64,000 nt of DNA from assembly GCA_008694505.1 (NCBI GenBank), contig VZDJ01000064.1, positions 495,281-559,280 on the forward strand, read 5' to 3'. The position numbers and the translations under genes were made by a program. Source of the DNA: Cyanoderma ruficeps. Taxonomy: Eukaryota > Chordata > Aves > Passeriformes > Timaliidae. The notes under the pieces are model-generated. The model was not told the DNA's origin, ran no database searches, and was given only the letters and a program-made list of their open reading frames with translations. Shown in pieces: positions 25,844 through 38,429 of this stretch (the stretch's first letter is position 1; each line of letters opens with the position of its first letter).

Positions 25844-25925
25844 ACACGTCACCGCGCTCCCCTACGCACCGACGTCACGCCCCGCTCCCGGCGCTGACGT
25901 CACCGGGGTGCGGAGGATGATGTCA
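25844..25925. promoter_or_regulatory. HOMER1: Cluster of four CRE-like sites upstream of HOMER1
   Basis: Four matches to the CREB/ATF octamer TGACGTCA fall in 82 bases: ACACGTCA at 25844-25851, CGACGTCA at 25870-25877, a perfect palindromic TGACGTCA at 25895-25902, and TGATGTCA at 25918-25925. Starts are 26, 25 and 23 bases apart. CREB binding to such sites drives cAMP/Ca2+-dependent transcription. HOMER1 gives rise to the activity-induced Homer1a isoform, so this fits the gene. Binding itself is inferred. Confidence 0.75.
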
Positions 25926-25940
25926 GAGTGGTCCACGCCG

Positions 25941-25962
25941 CCGGAAGCTCTTCTATAATAGG
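25941..25962 (-). promoter_or_regulatory. HOMER1: ETS/CArG-like (serum-response-like) pair
   Basis: CCGGAAG, an ETS core, at 25941-25947 lies next to CTATAATAGG at 25953-25962. On the minus strand the latter reads CCTATTATAG, one base off the SRF CArG consensus CC(A/T)6GG. An ETS core beside a CArG box is the layout of a serum response element. The A/T core also resembles a degenerate MEF2 site or an alternative TATA box. Weak by itself, stronger beside the CRE cluster. Confidence 0.4.
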
Positions 25963-28900
25963 GAACGGCGGCGGGGGGAGAGCGGTGCGGGGAGGGCTCG
26001 GGGTACTGGCGGCGCCCGGGCCGCCTCCTCCCGCCCCCGGCCCCTGCGGCGCCGTCTCCACGGCAACGCCGCGCCCGCCGGCTCGGCGGGGAGAGCCGGT
26101 GCCATGGAGTCATGGGCGAAGGCGGCGCGGAGCCCTCTCCGGGACGTGGCTACTGCAACTTGCCAGCCCTCCGCCTTGCCAAAGCACGGGCCCGCGTCCC
26201 CCTGCGCTGCAGACACTCTGCAGACACAGAACACAGCCAGCGTTATCGGAAAAACGGGGAAGAGACACGGCAGCCATTCTAAAATTGTCCCCGCAAAAAT
26301 GTAGATTCCAGCACATCCACGCTAGTACTATCGAAAAGAAAGAGCCAGCACTGTAAGCTGGATAGAACCTACAATATTTGGCTGAGTTCTTCAGTTGTGC
26401 CATGCAAACAGCACACTTCTAATCCATCAGAGTTGCCCAAGCTCCAGAACTGTGTACTATCTTGTGAGGATATTCCTCATCTTAAGTTCTGCAAATACTT
26501 CGATTAACTCCCTGAGATTCCGTGAATTTGTAAACATGAGGTTTAACTACTCCAGTACACTGCCAGTGTCATTGGGATGCCCCAGGTGGAGCATATTCCT
26601 TGCTAGGATGTCTTCCAGTATTTTCATGGTATTTTCTGCTTAAGTGAGGGTGTAGCTACCAGAGGCATATTAAATTACAATAAGTGTAAGAGGAAGATAC
26701 TGATACTACATTAGATGCCAATCTCCACATAAAAATTGAAGAAGCCCAGAATATTACCTACGTGTGTTACAGAATTGTAAAGCATGATAATACCAACCAT
26801 GTTAATGTTGTTGCTTTAACAAAGTGTTGTTTGTCATCTCATAGAACCTCTATTAACTGGGACCAAGTGTCTCCCAGGAAGAGGCTGGAATAAAAGACAG
26901 CTAAAGCATTCACCTAACAATCTAATCTTCCCAGAGTCAGGATGCGCATTTCCAAAACGTATTTTAATTTACAGATTAATGTTTTACAGATTTTATTTCA
27001 ACATTGTGACCTCTAAAAGTAATCAGCTATGGGAAAAGCAAGGATGACAAAATAAATATCAAGGCAAACCTCCTCCAATCACAAGCATTCATAGGAAACC
27101 CAGCATGAATCATTACTATGGGAGTAGCAGCAAGGCGTACTGCCTCACGAGGCAGAAAAGAACAGCTTCCTCAGTTGCCCATTTCTCATTTCCCACACAC
27201 CACCTCATAAGCTAAAGTGAAGGCACTGAGTTAAAAAAGCTTTACTCAGAGTGACAACAGTCTAAGGTTTGTTGTGAGCAATGCTCAGAACCTGCATAGT
27301 TATGATGAGGCTGCACTACTTCGCTGGGCTGCAATTGCTGGGGTTGGGCTTCACCTCCTAGCTCTGAAACATGAAGTTCTATATATTTTCCATGAAAAAT
27401 CAAACTATGTGTGCAGGCTTCTATCATAAAACAGAGGTACTCTCTGGTTTTGGAGTGGGGGGGGAAGATGGAGATCCATAACTGTTCCTTCTTCTATATG
27501 ATTAGAGTGAAAAAGATCAAAATTAGTGCCAACGAGGCAAGCATAAGCAACAAGTAGCTTATATGTACGTATTCACTGATGTCAGGTAGCTAGGAGCCTA
27601 TATTCATTAGCTTCTAAAAGTCTGAAATGATACTCTGCATGCAGTAATGGCAGGTCAACAGCAAGGAAACTAAGGCTTTAATTTCATATATGAGCAACTG
27701 CTGATTCAGTTTTGTTCTTTCAGCTCAAGCTCACACACTAATGCAAATGCTTTAGTATTTCATTATGTTCACAGTATTTTGTTTAGATATCACAAAGATG
27801 ATTCCATCTGTCTCTGCCTTTCAACTTGTTCACATATTTGTCTTGCATGAAGTATACTTTTCTGCAGCACGGGTACAAACCCAGAAATCCCCGAGAATGA
27901 AGATAAAAGAGAAAAAATATAAAAGAAGACAAATACACACTGAATCCTGGGGTAAAGAATAATGCGTTCACTTGAGAATCGGAGGTGTGAACAGAATCAT
28001 GGACAAAGAAACGTGGAATATCAAGGATGTCTTTATGGACTTTTGAAATAAATGAGCTGTATATTCCATGCACTACTATATGTAATGAAATATGAGTACT
28101 GGGACAGATAAGATCCTGGGTAGGGGAACAGAACTGTAGGGACAAAGAAAGCTTCACCTCAAGTAAATCTGATTTTTTTTTCATTCTTAATGCTTCATTT
28201 AAACAGTTTTTTTATTTATTATTACATTTAAGTGCAGAAAGTCCACCTAATTGATTAGTTCTCTTCCATATTTATTGTTACATTGCCTCCAGTTCTGACA
28301 GGTTTCTCTAAGATTGAAGCTTTGTCTCAATTACACCCTTTTACAATCTTGATTAGTTTCCAGGTTGATTTTGTTGAGTTAACATTATTTGTCTTGTGGG
28401 AAAAGCTTCTGTTTATATCTGCCAAGCTTACTGAAATCCCTTTTCTGTCTTGCCATTCCCCAGATTAATATATGATACAAAACCATGGTGATCTATGTCA
28501 GCTAAGGCAGAACTGTACATAGAGATACAAAGTAAGTGAGCCAGGTGATTAATCATTGATATTAATAGGAGAAATACACAATTTGTCACCTCATCTTGAA
28601 GACTGAAATTATAAAACATGGAGAATTTTAGCAGTGATGACAAGACTTTCTGGTCTAAGTTGGTTGCTTTGGGGCTTTTCCTCTGCTATTTTGGAACACT
28701 TCTTTGTCTAGAGCACTTGGATAGAGGCAGTCTTGAGCATGCCTGGAAACCATCAGCAGCCCCGTGCTTGTTCCTTCACAAAAGCGCCAAGTAACGCCAC
28801 AATCAAATAAGAGATGGATGGCTTCAGGCAAGGTAAAGCACAGGGTGGTGCAGGAGAAGGAGTGTTATTTTGCAGAGCTGAAGTAGCATATGTCTGGTGT

Positions 28901-31646
28901 GTATATTTGTAGCCAGCTCTTGAGCTGCCAAGCCCAGTTCTGACACCCTTGCGCAGGACGGCCAGCCAGCTGGGGCAACACCTGCAAACTTGGCAGCAGT
29001 TACTGGTATCTCTGAAAGGAATGCTACTTTGAGTCTCGGTGGGATATACCTGTAGATGGAAAAAAAAACCCAGATGGCTGTGCTGTCTGAATCTCAAGCC
29101 TGCTGTGTATCAACATGGCCACTGCCCTGCTCAAAGTCCTGGAAGAGCAGAAATACAGAGCTGGAACATCAAGAAGCACTACAAAGGTCTGGATTTTGCC
29201 TAGCTTTGCATGGTACCTGTTTTTTCTCCATTCAAAACCAAATCTGTACCACACTGATTGATTGCACACAGGCTAGCAGCTACCATTCCCATGGAAAAGA
29301 CAGGGGAATCCCATTAAACTATATTAAGCAGTGAAAAGATTGGAACTGCAATTGTTTGTTCAGGTCTAGTTGACACACTCAAAACAAAGGAATTCTAGCT
29401 GCAGCAATACCAGAAAGAAACTGCTAAGGGTTGTTTAGGGAACCTCAGAGCAATTATGTGAGAAAACTAAAAATTGGCTTGTTTGGTTTATGAAAGTATA
29501 ATCCAATATGACATATTATTATGCTCTCCAAATATTTTGGGTGAGGTTAATACAAGCAAAGGAGCAAAAAGAGCTATTAAAAAGCAAAAGAATTAACATG
29601 TGTAAACCTTTCATAAATGTTTTTTCTGGTACTCCAAAGGTTGTTGCTCTTCAAGAAGCTCATACCTTCAGGAGTAGCCTTCCTAAACAAGGACTGGATG
29701 CAAAAGAAGCAATGACTGAAAAATAATCACAGATGGCAGCCATCTCTGACTCCATCTGGGAGAAGGTAGAGATAACTAAGGACAGAGACATCTTTGCTAC
29801 AGCAACTCACAGCCTGCAGATAGTACTTTCTCCACAGCTCTGGGCTGGGGTATTACCGCTCCTTCCTTACATCAGCTATTTTGTTATGTTTGTTTGTGCT
29901 GTTTGTTCAATACAAGATGAGTTTAAATTCTAAAATCCCCAAGGAAACCAAGGATGTTTATTCCCATTGAAAGTGAGGGAGCCAGCACTTCACACTTGCC
30001 TCACTTCTCATCCATTGCTGCTATTGAGTGTCTCCTTCCTTCTCCTACTCCTTTATATCTTCTTCTTGCCCTCTTTTCTCCTGTCTCATCACAAATTTCC
30101 CTCCCCACACACATGATTCTTTCAGTGAGTGGGATCACTTCTCCATCATTTTCCTTTGCAGGATCTGCATCTAATATATAAGTGGAGAAAAGAGGGGAGG
30201 AGAGTAAATGTCATCCTCTTCCCTGAGCCCAAGGTTTTTGTCTGCATTTTCATCAGTCTAGAATAAACTTCACTGTTCTATCAGGTGGGCCTGGAGGGAT
30301 TCTGGACCAATTTTTCAACCACTGCTTTTTCTCCTGAAATAGATGAAGAAACATAAGTGTTGCCTTATATTCAAATAAATGTGGTACTCTCAAACTAAGA
30401 CTAGATTTGATCTTGAAAGCAACTGTATGACATAATTCCCTGAGATGCCTTATGGTCTAATATTTCTAGCTCTGTGCTGTTGCCAGTGAATGCTAATTTT
30501 CCAGCACCCACTTCCAACATTTCATTGTCTTGCCACCAGAAATGTATTGCACATCTCCTACACAGCTCTGTGGCAGTACACCCCTACTGGAATTTTTTTA
30601 AAGATACTGATTCCTGACTAATGCTTTTATTTCTTACTTAGGTTTATCAGTGGCTGTTATTTCCTTCAGTGCTTTTTCTGACCATATGCAAAACACAGTT
30701 TATGCCACTAGACTGATTAGATCAACTTGTAATTTCTGGCTTATTACACCAAGTTTATCTAGAGACATCACTCAGTTTTTGTGGTTTCAGCTGGGGATTA
30801 TAAAAATATTGTAAAATAATCACTGTGGTTTTTATATGTGAGTACTTAGAGAGTATGTATGAGAAGGAGGAAGGAGTGGGGGGAAAGCGTTTTTGAGACT
30901 TGAGGTTCCTAATGTTCAGCATCTGTGCATTCCTTGCATATCATTTAAGAATAGCCAATTAAAAGAAGATGCAAGCTCACATAAACCTGCCCCTTTATCT
31001 GGCAGATCCAGGAATTCTGAATTGGGCAAGAGAATATTCAGGCTTGTAGCCTAATGCAAGCTTTGCAGAGGCTTGATACTGCTCACCAAATTGCTGGGAA
31101 GGAAACTGGAGGAGAAGGAGCAAGAGCTATATCCTGTGAAGTACAATATGAACCACTGGAGAGAAGAAGACATTTGTAAATCACAAATGCTTTTGGTTTA
31201 TTTTCAGAGTTTGTTGAAGAAGTGTACCATTATACTGATTAAACTGAAGTATACTGAAGCTACTGCTTTCAGTTTACGTCTTGTAGATTACTTTTCTTCT
31301 AAGATTTTGCTTTTCTAAGCAAAGATTTTGCTCTTCATGTGATGATACTTTGAAATGTGATGGCTATACTGTGCAATTCTAACTCAGAAGATGTGCATTT
31401 TAACTCCTTGGCCAAAAGCTAGCCATAATATTATTTTCTAGCTACACATCATACAGTCACTTTAATATAAGAGTGCCAGATATAGTCAGCCACAGTTAAC
31501 ATCTGATTTCTGATGTTTGCTGAGTAGCCAGTGCCATCAATACATATCCTAAGTGGCACTCAATATAATTAGAATTCACATTAAAAAGGACACTTATATA
31601 GAGCTGGATAAAGGGGATGTAATTAAAACCATAGTATACTACCTGC

Positions 31647-31705
31647 CTAAAGGTGTAGAGTTAAGGCTTCCATGGCAACCTTAACTCTGCATTTCCTGCC
31701 TTTAG
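31647..31705. repeat. Two-part inverted repeat (potential hairpin)
   Basis: AGAGTTAAGG at 31657-31666 is perfectly complementary to CCTTAACTCT at 31679-31688 around a 12-base spacer. Outside it, CTAAAGG at 31647-31653 pairs with CCTTTAG at 31699-31705. That leaves an asymmetric internal loop (3 versus 10 bases) between two stems of 7 and 10 pairs. It lies in the intergenic spacer. It may be a remnant of a small inverted-repeat element or a structured transcript; function unknown. Confidence 0.7.
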
Positions 31706-32636
31706 TGATTTCAAAAGATTTCAGTCTTCCTTTAATATAGTATTTCACACTGAATACTTTCACCAGTAGAAAGGTTATTCTGAAACCTGACATTTCTAGG
31801 TCTCCTAATACTAACCCAGTTTGCACAGCAACAACTATAAATTATTCAGAAGAAACTGTACTAATACACAGTGCACAACAAAGAGTGAACTTGCCTTAAG
31901 CTGGTATAATGTATTATGGATATGTGGTAGCCTCTTCATAGATAAGGTGCTGGCAGCTTCCCTCTGGATCTCCATTTCATTGCCTCTGTGACACTGGCTG
32001 AAGAACCATCTGTCCTGAATAACATCACATTAAAACTGAAGATGAGAAGGAACATGTCTGAAAATATCAAATTGGAAAAAATTATTTCATTTGAATTACA
32101 ACTCATTAAAAAACATTAGCAAATACAGCTTGAAAATTGGTGGTGGTGGTAGTGAATATAAGCAACACTGTGGATTACTGTTTAAAATTGTTCCAATTTT
32201 GAACTTCTAACTTTTGCTTAGAGTTATGTAACTTGTTTCAGGAAGTGTGTATGGGCATAGATAAATGTGTCCATCTCTTGCCTACCTGCATTGTAACATG
32301 AGAGTCAATTTTATGGCTTACTAGTAGCATAAATGCCATTGGCTTGAGAGAGAGGCACTGGATTTTCAGAGCCAAAGTACATAGGACCAGCTCTTTATAG
32401 GATACTTTACTTAAATGGTTATTAAAAACTGTATCTTCAGTTATGCCTATTGTAAACCTTCATAGAAAAGTTTTGAAGTAAACATCTATATACATATTGC
32501 AAAGTTTAAGCTAATCCTTGTCCTTGTTAACAAAAATGTTCTGATTTCTTAAGCAAAACTCCTAAACAGTAGTCGATTTTATTTCAAAGTTTTTATGGTA
32601 TAGGGAAATGTTATTCATTCATCTATAAGTATCTGA

Positions 32637-32948
32637 CTGAAGGGTGTCAAGACAATGGACTCAGGCTTTTCTCAGTGGTGCTGAGCAATAGAACAGGAGG
32701 CAATGGGCAGACACTGATGCCCAGGAAATTCCACCTGAACATGAGGAAGAACTTCTTTACTTGGCAAGTGACTGTGCACTGGAACAGACTGACCAGAGAG
32801 GGTGTGGAGTTTCCCTCACTGGAGACACTCAGGAACTGCCTGGACAGAATCCTGTGCTGTGTGCCCTGGGACAGACCGGCTTGAGCAGGGAGGCTGGACC
32901 ACATACCCCACTGTGGTCTCTCCCAGGCTGACCCTTTCTGTGATTCTG
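32637..32948 (+). mobile_element. CR1 LINE 3' fragment
   Basis: About 310 bases of CR1 3' end. It includes CAGACACTGATGCCCAGGAA, CCACCTGAACATGAGGAAGA, GTGCACTGGAACAGACTGAC and the terminal CTTTCTGTGATTCTGCC. It is colinear with 15505-15828 and clearly of the same subfamily as that copy. The antisense frame 32647-33132 is a by-product. Confidence 0.92.
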
Positions 32949-35900
32949 CCAAATGTATTTGAAATTTGGCAGATTTTTGTGTAATACTCAGGGTATTAAA
33001 ACATGTAATACTCAGAATATTAATATCATTAACAGTTGGCTCCATGGGGGTAAGATTAAAATCAAGGAATTTCTTAGTTGATAGGTACATATCTTTGGCA
33101 ACAAAGCCATTATATAAGGGGGTTTTTTGCATACAATAGTGTCATCATTTATATCCAAATGATGAAGTTTAGTTCTTAAACATGAACAAGCTCATGAATC
33201 AAATACAACTGGGCATTCAGATGCATTTTTCACAAACAAATAAACAACCAAAACCAGAGATTAAAACCTGAAACACACAGTAAATGAATATAATACAAGA
33301 GAATTTATGTTGTCTACCAACAGACAGCTCTTGCACCCTACTCAGCCTCTGGCAGTACACACAGAAGATGTTAGGAAAACAGAACTCAGGTAAGAAGTTA
33401 TATTTTATTTACTAATCCACAGCAGGACCTTCCCAATTTGTTCAAATTCCAGTATGCTCACTGAGAACTCATAAATTCTAGGTGCATGCTTAAATGTATC
33501 AATTTTAAATCAAATATAAAATAGAGGTAATACTGACTTGTTTATTTCTGGAGGAAAAAAAAAATGTATCTGTCTGTCTGTCAGCTTGGGCATGTTACTA
33601 TATGCATGAAGATAAGTTGATGGATATTGCCTCCAGATCCATTAACCTTAAATCCATTTCTCTCAACTACTTATAAAAACTGGGCAACAGCGGATTATCT
33701 ACTAGACCTTTGCAACAACAATAAAATTCCTATTAAAATCTTAACTGTCAGAAACTGACATATGAGGCATGTCTTCAAAAACTTACCTGACTAGATTAGG
33801 GCATGAAGAACATGAATGTCCTCCTGAGGGTACAACGGGCTAATACAAAACTGAAAAAAAAACCAACCCAGTGTTGTAGAGTTGTGCAGAATAAATTTGC
33901 TTTATCCACTGTTTTCAATCAAAATTCATGACCCTGTGTATTAAGATGCGTCTTTTTTCACACAAGAGAGAAAAGATTAAACTTTAGGAAAACTTAGATC
34001 TTCCTTTAGCACACTTATATTTAAAGAAGTGTAATTACAAAATTTACAGAAACAAAGCACTGAAATAATAATAGCAATTACTCATTAATCTAACCAGAGC
34101 AGAGCACTAACCATTTATCATAGCACCTTACCTCTCATCAAATGCATATAGTATATTTTAAACAGTAATCTAAATGGTGCACTAAAAAATACCCATCTGA
34201 AAAAGATACAGGGATAATTCATACATAGACATCCCAAATAAAGATAACATTTTATCTTTAAAATATGTATTTTGCTATAAATCATTATTATAGATTTATT
34301 AAATCTGTATTTTATCTGGACTTTACAATTTAAAGCTGGAATTCACAGATTTAACACACATATTTGCAGTTACCTCACATTTTCATTTGGTGCCTATGAC
34401 ATTAATTAACATTTAATAAATTCTGTACTGTACATTGTGATACCTATATGAATATAAAATTAGCACACTGTATGTAATAAATACTTTAAAGCACTGAAGA
34501 AATCATATAAGGGCATACATGAACATCACTGAATCTGGCTGAGGGTTGAACATCAGAACAAGAATGCTGCACAGTGGGGAAAAAATACTGTGTTTGTGTA
34601 ATTAATTATTAATTTTTCATTCAGTATTTACTTGCTAAACTTTTGAATCTTGCTTTTAATGCCTTTATGCCTTTTTAATACTGTTTTCTAACGGACATAT
34701 AATTTATGTTCTTTGTATTATTATTAAAATCTTGTATTTTTTTTCTGGGGAAAGCTGCTTTTTCCCTGGTACATAAAATTTGTTTTAGACCTAAGTCTTT
34801 GGTTTGGCTTCAATCCCAGAATATCTGGATTTCTAAATGAAATTCAAAACATTTCATATATGTATCATGACTAAAAAGTTTCAATCTTCACAGTGAATCC
34901 TGCAGTGTATTAATCCCTGTTATACTACCATTTATTTCATTGTAGCTACATTTTTTATTTTAATATATGTGCTATGTTTGGTCTTATTTGTCCCAAATAT
35001 GAAAAAGGGACACTTAGAATGAAGCTCTGTATTGACACAAATTTCATTATTTCAGACCTGGTCCCAGAGACTAACAACATCATAAATGATCATATATTAC
35101 AGGTGGTTTTGAAACTGAAAAAAATGTTTCAAGTTAGTTAAATAATTTCCCTGTAAGGACAGGGTATACAAATAAATGTTTTTCATCACTCTTAATGAGT
35201 GCAGTACTATAGGTGCCCTTAAATAAAAAACCAAAATTTTGTTTGCTATGGTAAAGCACATTCTAACCATACACCTGTCCGAGCTCTCATAGGCCTTCTA
35301 AGGTACCAGGAGGCAAAGAAAAGTCTGTAGACATTTCAAAGATCAAACAAATACAGGAATTGGCTTTTATTCTTCATTTTTGCCTTCTTGAACTACTGAC
35401 AATTGAGATGCTTTGATCAAACTTTCCATCACTATTTACCTTCAGAGACTAACTAGCTGAAGCAATTCAGCTCCAAAAGCTTCAGAAAATTGCAAAAAGC
35501 ACCAAATAGGGACTTTAATGTTGCATAATGGTTTTCATTCTATGAGAGAGATTACAGATGGCTCATCAGAGATTTCTTTGTCAATTACTTCTGGAAACCA
35601 CTCTCTTTCCTATGTATCAGAACTAACTATAGTTTGTAGTTTATACAGTCTGGCTTTGGACTCTGCTTCTATTACAGATCATAAATTTCCTTCTTTGATC
35701 CTTCAGTTTCCCGGCTGTTGTTCAAATAAATTAGTTTTACAAACAGTTCTTTTACAATAAATATACCATTTTTATTCTAATGCAAGCATCTTTTGAGGTA
35801 GAAACACAGGACCAGTCCTAACACCATTCTGTTTGGATGAATCTGTTGGAATCACTAGTGCAAGTTCTCCAATTCTTTGTTGTATCGTTGTTCAGTTGAG

Positions 35901-37604
35901 TATCTCTTGACCAGCAGTCCGATTCCTGACTAAAACTAGAAGGCTTTGTACATCTTTTCTAACTGAAGAGTATCTGTAAACTGTCTGAGATGAGAGTCAG
36001 GGTCAGGAAGAAAGACAGCGCACATTGGAAAAACAGAACAGCTCTCAGCACATCAAAGCACAGAGATTTGTCTCAGAAGGCTGTTGGCAATTTGTAAAAT
36101 GTCAGGTTATTTCAGGTGCCTCACTGAAATGTGCAGCTAGGTTGACAAGTGAATGCAGGTAAGACATGGAGAAAAAAATCCTTAAAAGTGAACAATCTGT
36201 GCCAAAAAAAGAGAGATTATTTAGTACCCCGACTGATGCAAACACAAAATCAGGATGCCTTGTGCCAAGGAGCAGAGGAAAGGAAACCAAGAAAACACAT
36301 AGCAACACAAGTTACTTTAATCAGTAAAGGCATTGCTAATTTTTTTCTGTTTTCTTTTTTTTCATTTTTGCTCTATAAAAATATGTTGATTTTTAATACC
36401 CTGCTCTAAACACTGCCTGCTGCCAAGTATATTGATTGTGTTAGGTTAGATTTATGTAGGCCCCATGGCAAATGTGAGAAAACTAGAAGCATGACGTGTT
36501 TTGGTTAATGGATATGTTACGGTGAGAAAAGCAGTCAAGTCAAAGTTCTCAGTGGAGAACACTGTTTGAATGCAGCACATGGGGAAAATGCAGCTATAAG
36601 GAGTTGTATCACAGACTTCTAATAGGACACAAAGTTTCTGTCTTGAGCAGGAAGTAGAAAGTTATATCTTGATTCCAAACGAACACCACAGAAAGATTGT
36701 CATCATTTAATCTCCTCTCCCAACCAAGCACCACACAGCCACTTCCTCCCTTCTCCACTAGCAGGATTTATGACAGAATCAGAAGGGTAAAAGTTAGAAA
36801 ACATGGACTGAGATACAGAAAAAGCAAAAGCTGTGCATGTAAGCAAAGCAAAATAAGGAATTTATTCGCTGTTTCCCATGGGCAGGCAGGTCTTCAGCCA
36901 CCCCCAGGAGAGTTCGACTCCATTACAACTCATGGCTACTCAGGAAGGCAAACAGTATAATTCCAAATGCCTCCTCTTCATCCTTCTTCCCATATACTGG
37001 GCATGATGTCACATGGTCTGGAATATTTCTTTGGTCCATTTGGGTCACTTGTCTGGCTGTGTCTTGCTCCAGCCTCCCTAGCAGCCCCAGTCCCCTCAAC
37101 AGAATAAAAAGTTCTTAAGGGAAATTTCTTTGTGCCTGAACTTTGCTTCATATCTTCATTCCAAGTATGCCACTAGGATTTGTCTCTCACAACTGTAATG
37201 CTAACCATAGCCACAAACTGACCCTTATATTAAGATCCCATGTCATAGCCAAGAAAATAAAGTCCTTTCACAGCCCAAACTTTCCCTTAGCAGTCCATTT
37301 GCAGTCCCACTTCACTAAGACCCTGTGTTCTGTTGCTTTCTTATCTGTTCAGTCTATCTGTGAGTAGTCAGAGCCTTAAACCATAACAGCTTCAGCTGTG
37401 GCCTGCTGTCAGCTGAGCAAGCCCTCAAGTAAGAATTCTGAAGCTGAGCAAGCTTTCAACTTACCCCTTTCCTCTCAAACTTAGGGGCTTCAACAGTGTG
37501 TATGCACAAACTCAGTTTCAGTACCTGCTCATGCCAAGAGCTCTCTTATGGTAAAGTGTACTCCCCAAGAAGGAATCATATTAAAGAACACATTTGAGTT
37601 CCTG

Positions 37605-38056
37605 GACAGTGTCAAGTGATGGGCAACAAGGCTGGTGAAAGGACTAGAAAATGTTTCATATGAGGAACAGCTGAGCTGGGTTTGTTTCGTCTCAAGAAGA
37701 GGACGCTCAGGGGCCCCTTATCGCCCTCACAGCTCCCTGAAAGGAAGGTGTCAGGTGGGAGCCACTCTCTCCTACGGTGCCTGCAGGACTACAGGAAATG
37801 GCCTTAAACTGAAGCAGGGAACATTCAGATTACATATTCTTTTTTTTCTCCATTATTAGGGTGGTCAAGCATTGGAATAGATTGCTTAAGGAGGTAATTG
37901 AGTCACCTTGTGATGTCCTTGAGGTGTTGGGATCTGGTGCTGGGTGATAGTTTAGTAGTTAAGGGGTTATGGCAGCAGTGCTGGATGGACGGTGGAAGGA
38001 CTGCATGATCTTAAAGGTCTCTTCCAACACTGATGATTCTACGATTCTACGATTTT
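37605..38056 (+). mobile_element. CR1 LINE 3' fragment with octamer tail
   Basis: Plus-orientation CR1 3' portion: GGCAACAAGGCTGGTGAAAG near 37622, GGTGGTCAAGCATTGGAATA near 37860, GCATGATCTTAAAGGTCTCT near 38003. It terminates in TGATTCTACGATTCTACGAT, two and a half copies of the 8-base 3' repeat characteristic of CR1. The retained tail shows the true 3' end. It stops about 175 bases before the GC-rich TENT2 promoter begins. Confidence 0.93.
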
Positions 38057-38328
38057 GCTTCTGTCACCCTTCAGGGAACAAGCCTTTCATTATGTTCATG
38101 ACCCCAGATTAATCCTAGCATGCCCATAATCCATGTTGGCCAAATCCCAGTATTTAGCCAAATACAATAGCTCGGACGCACTTCTTAACAGCAGCGCACC
38201 TACATCTGCCAGTAATTATAAAAAGCAAGCCAGGTGCATTACCGTGTCCCTCTGACTCGCCGCCAGCACCGGCTGCCGGCGGACCGCCTCCCGCCCGCCC
38301 CTCAAGGAGGCCGCGCGAGCGCCCGCCC

Positions 38329-38340
38329 CGCGCATGCGTC
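38329..38340. promoter_or_regulatory. TENT2: NRF1-like site
   Basis: CGCGCATGCGTC matches the palindromic NRF1 consensus YGCGCAYGCGCR closely (core GCGCATGCG intact). It lies about 180 bases upstream of the proposed exon 1 donor, a usual position for NRF1 in TATA-less CpG-island promoters. Confidence 0.6.
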
Positions 38341-38400
38341 CCGCCGTGCCGCTAGGGGGAGTGCGCCCGGGGAGGCGGGCGCGAAGCGGTGNGGGGAGCG

Positions 38401-38428
38401 CTTCCTGCCGCATCCCGGCCGCTTCCTG
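38401..38428 (-). promoter_or_regulatory. TENT2: Paired ETS-like sites
   Basis: Two CTTCCTG motifs (reverse CAGGAAG, GGAA core on the minus strand), one near 38401-38407 and one near 38421-38428, each followed by CCGC or CGGC. Tandem ETS sites close to the start site are common in TATA-less promoters. They may lie in or next to exon 1. Confidence 0.4.
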
Positions 38429-38429
38429 C

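Larger units (their letters stand above)
24390..26160. promoter_or_regulatory. HOMER1: CpG island over HOMER1 promoter and exon 1
   Basis: An abrupt change from AT-rich intron to GC-rich, CpG-dense sequence, returning to AT-rich DNA after about 26.2 kb. It spans the HOMER1 start codon, leader and proximal promoter. Long open frames in it on both strands (for example plus 24410-25897) come from scarcity of stop codons in GC-rich DNA and have Arg/Pro/Ala/Gly-dominated composition, so they are not called as genes. Confidence 0.85.
26161..37604. other. HOMER1-TENT2 divergent intergenic spacer
   Basis: About 11.4 kb of AT-rich DNA between the HOMER1 CpG island and the last CR1 before the TENT2 promoter. 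Apart from the CR1 fragment at 32.6 kb and the inverted repeat at 31.65 kb, I find no supported gene, RNA or repeat family. Open frames of 60-130 codons occur on both strands (for example minus 27783-28184, plus 35518-35760), but none shows recognisable domains or convincing splice partners. Regulatory elements shared by the two genes could lie here but cannot be picked out by eye. Confidence 0.75.

Noticed and set aside
24410..25897. 495-codon plus-strand open frame, with further long frames on both strands
   Set aside because: Lies wholly within the HOMER1 CpG island; composition dominated by Arg, Pro, Ala and Gly; several frames are open at once, as expected when stop codons are rare in GC-rich DNA. 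No domain recognised.
32647..33132. 161-codon minus-strand open frame
   Set aside because: Mostly the reverse complement of a CR1 3' end, which repeatedly gives such frames (compare 15466-15780).
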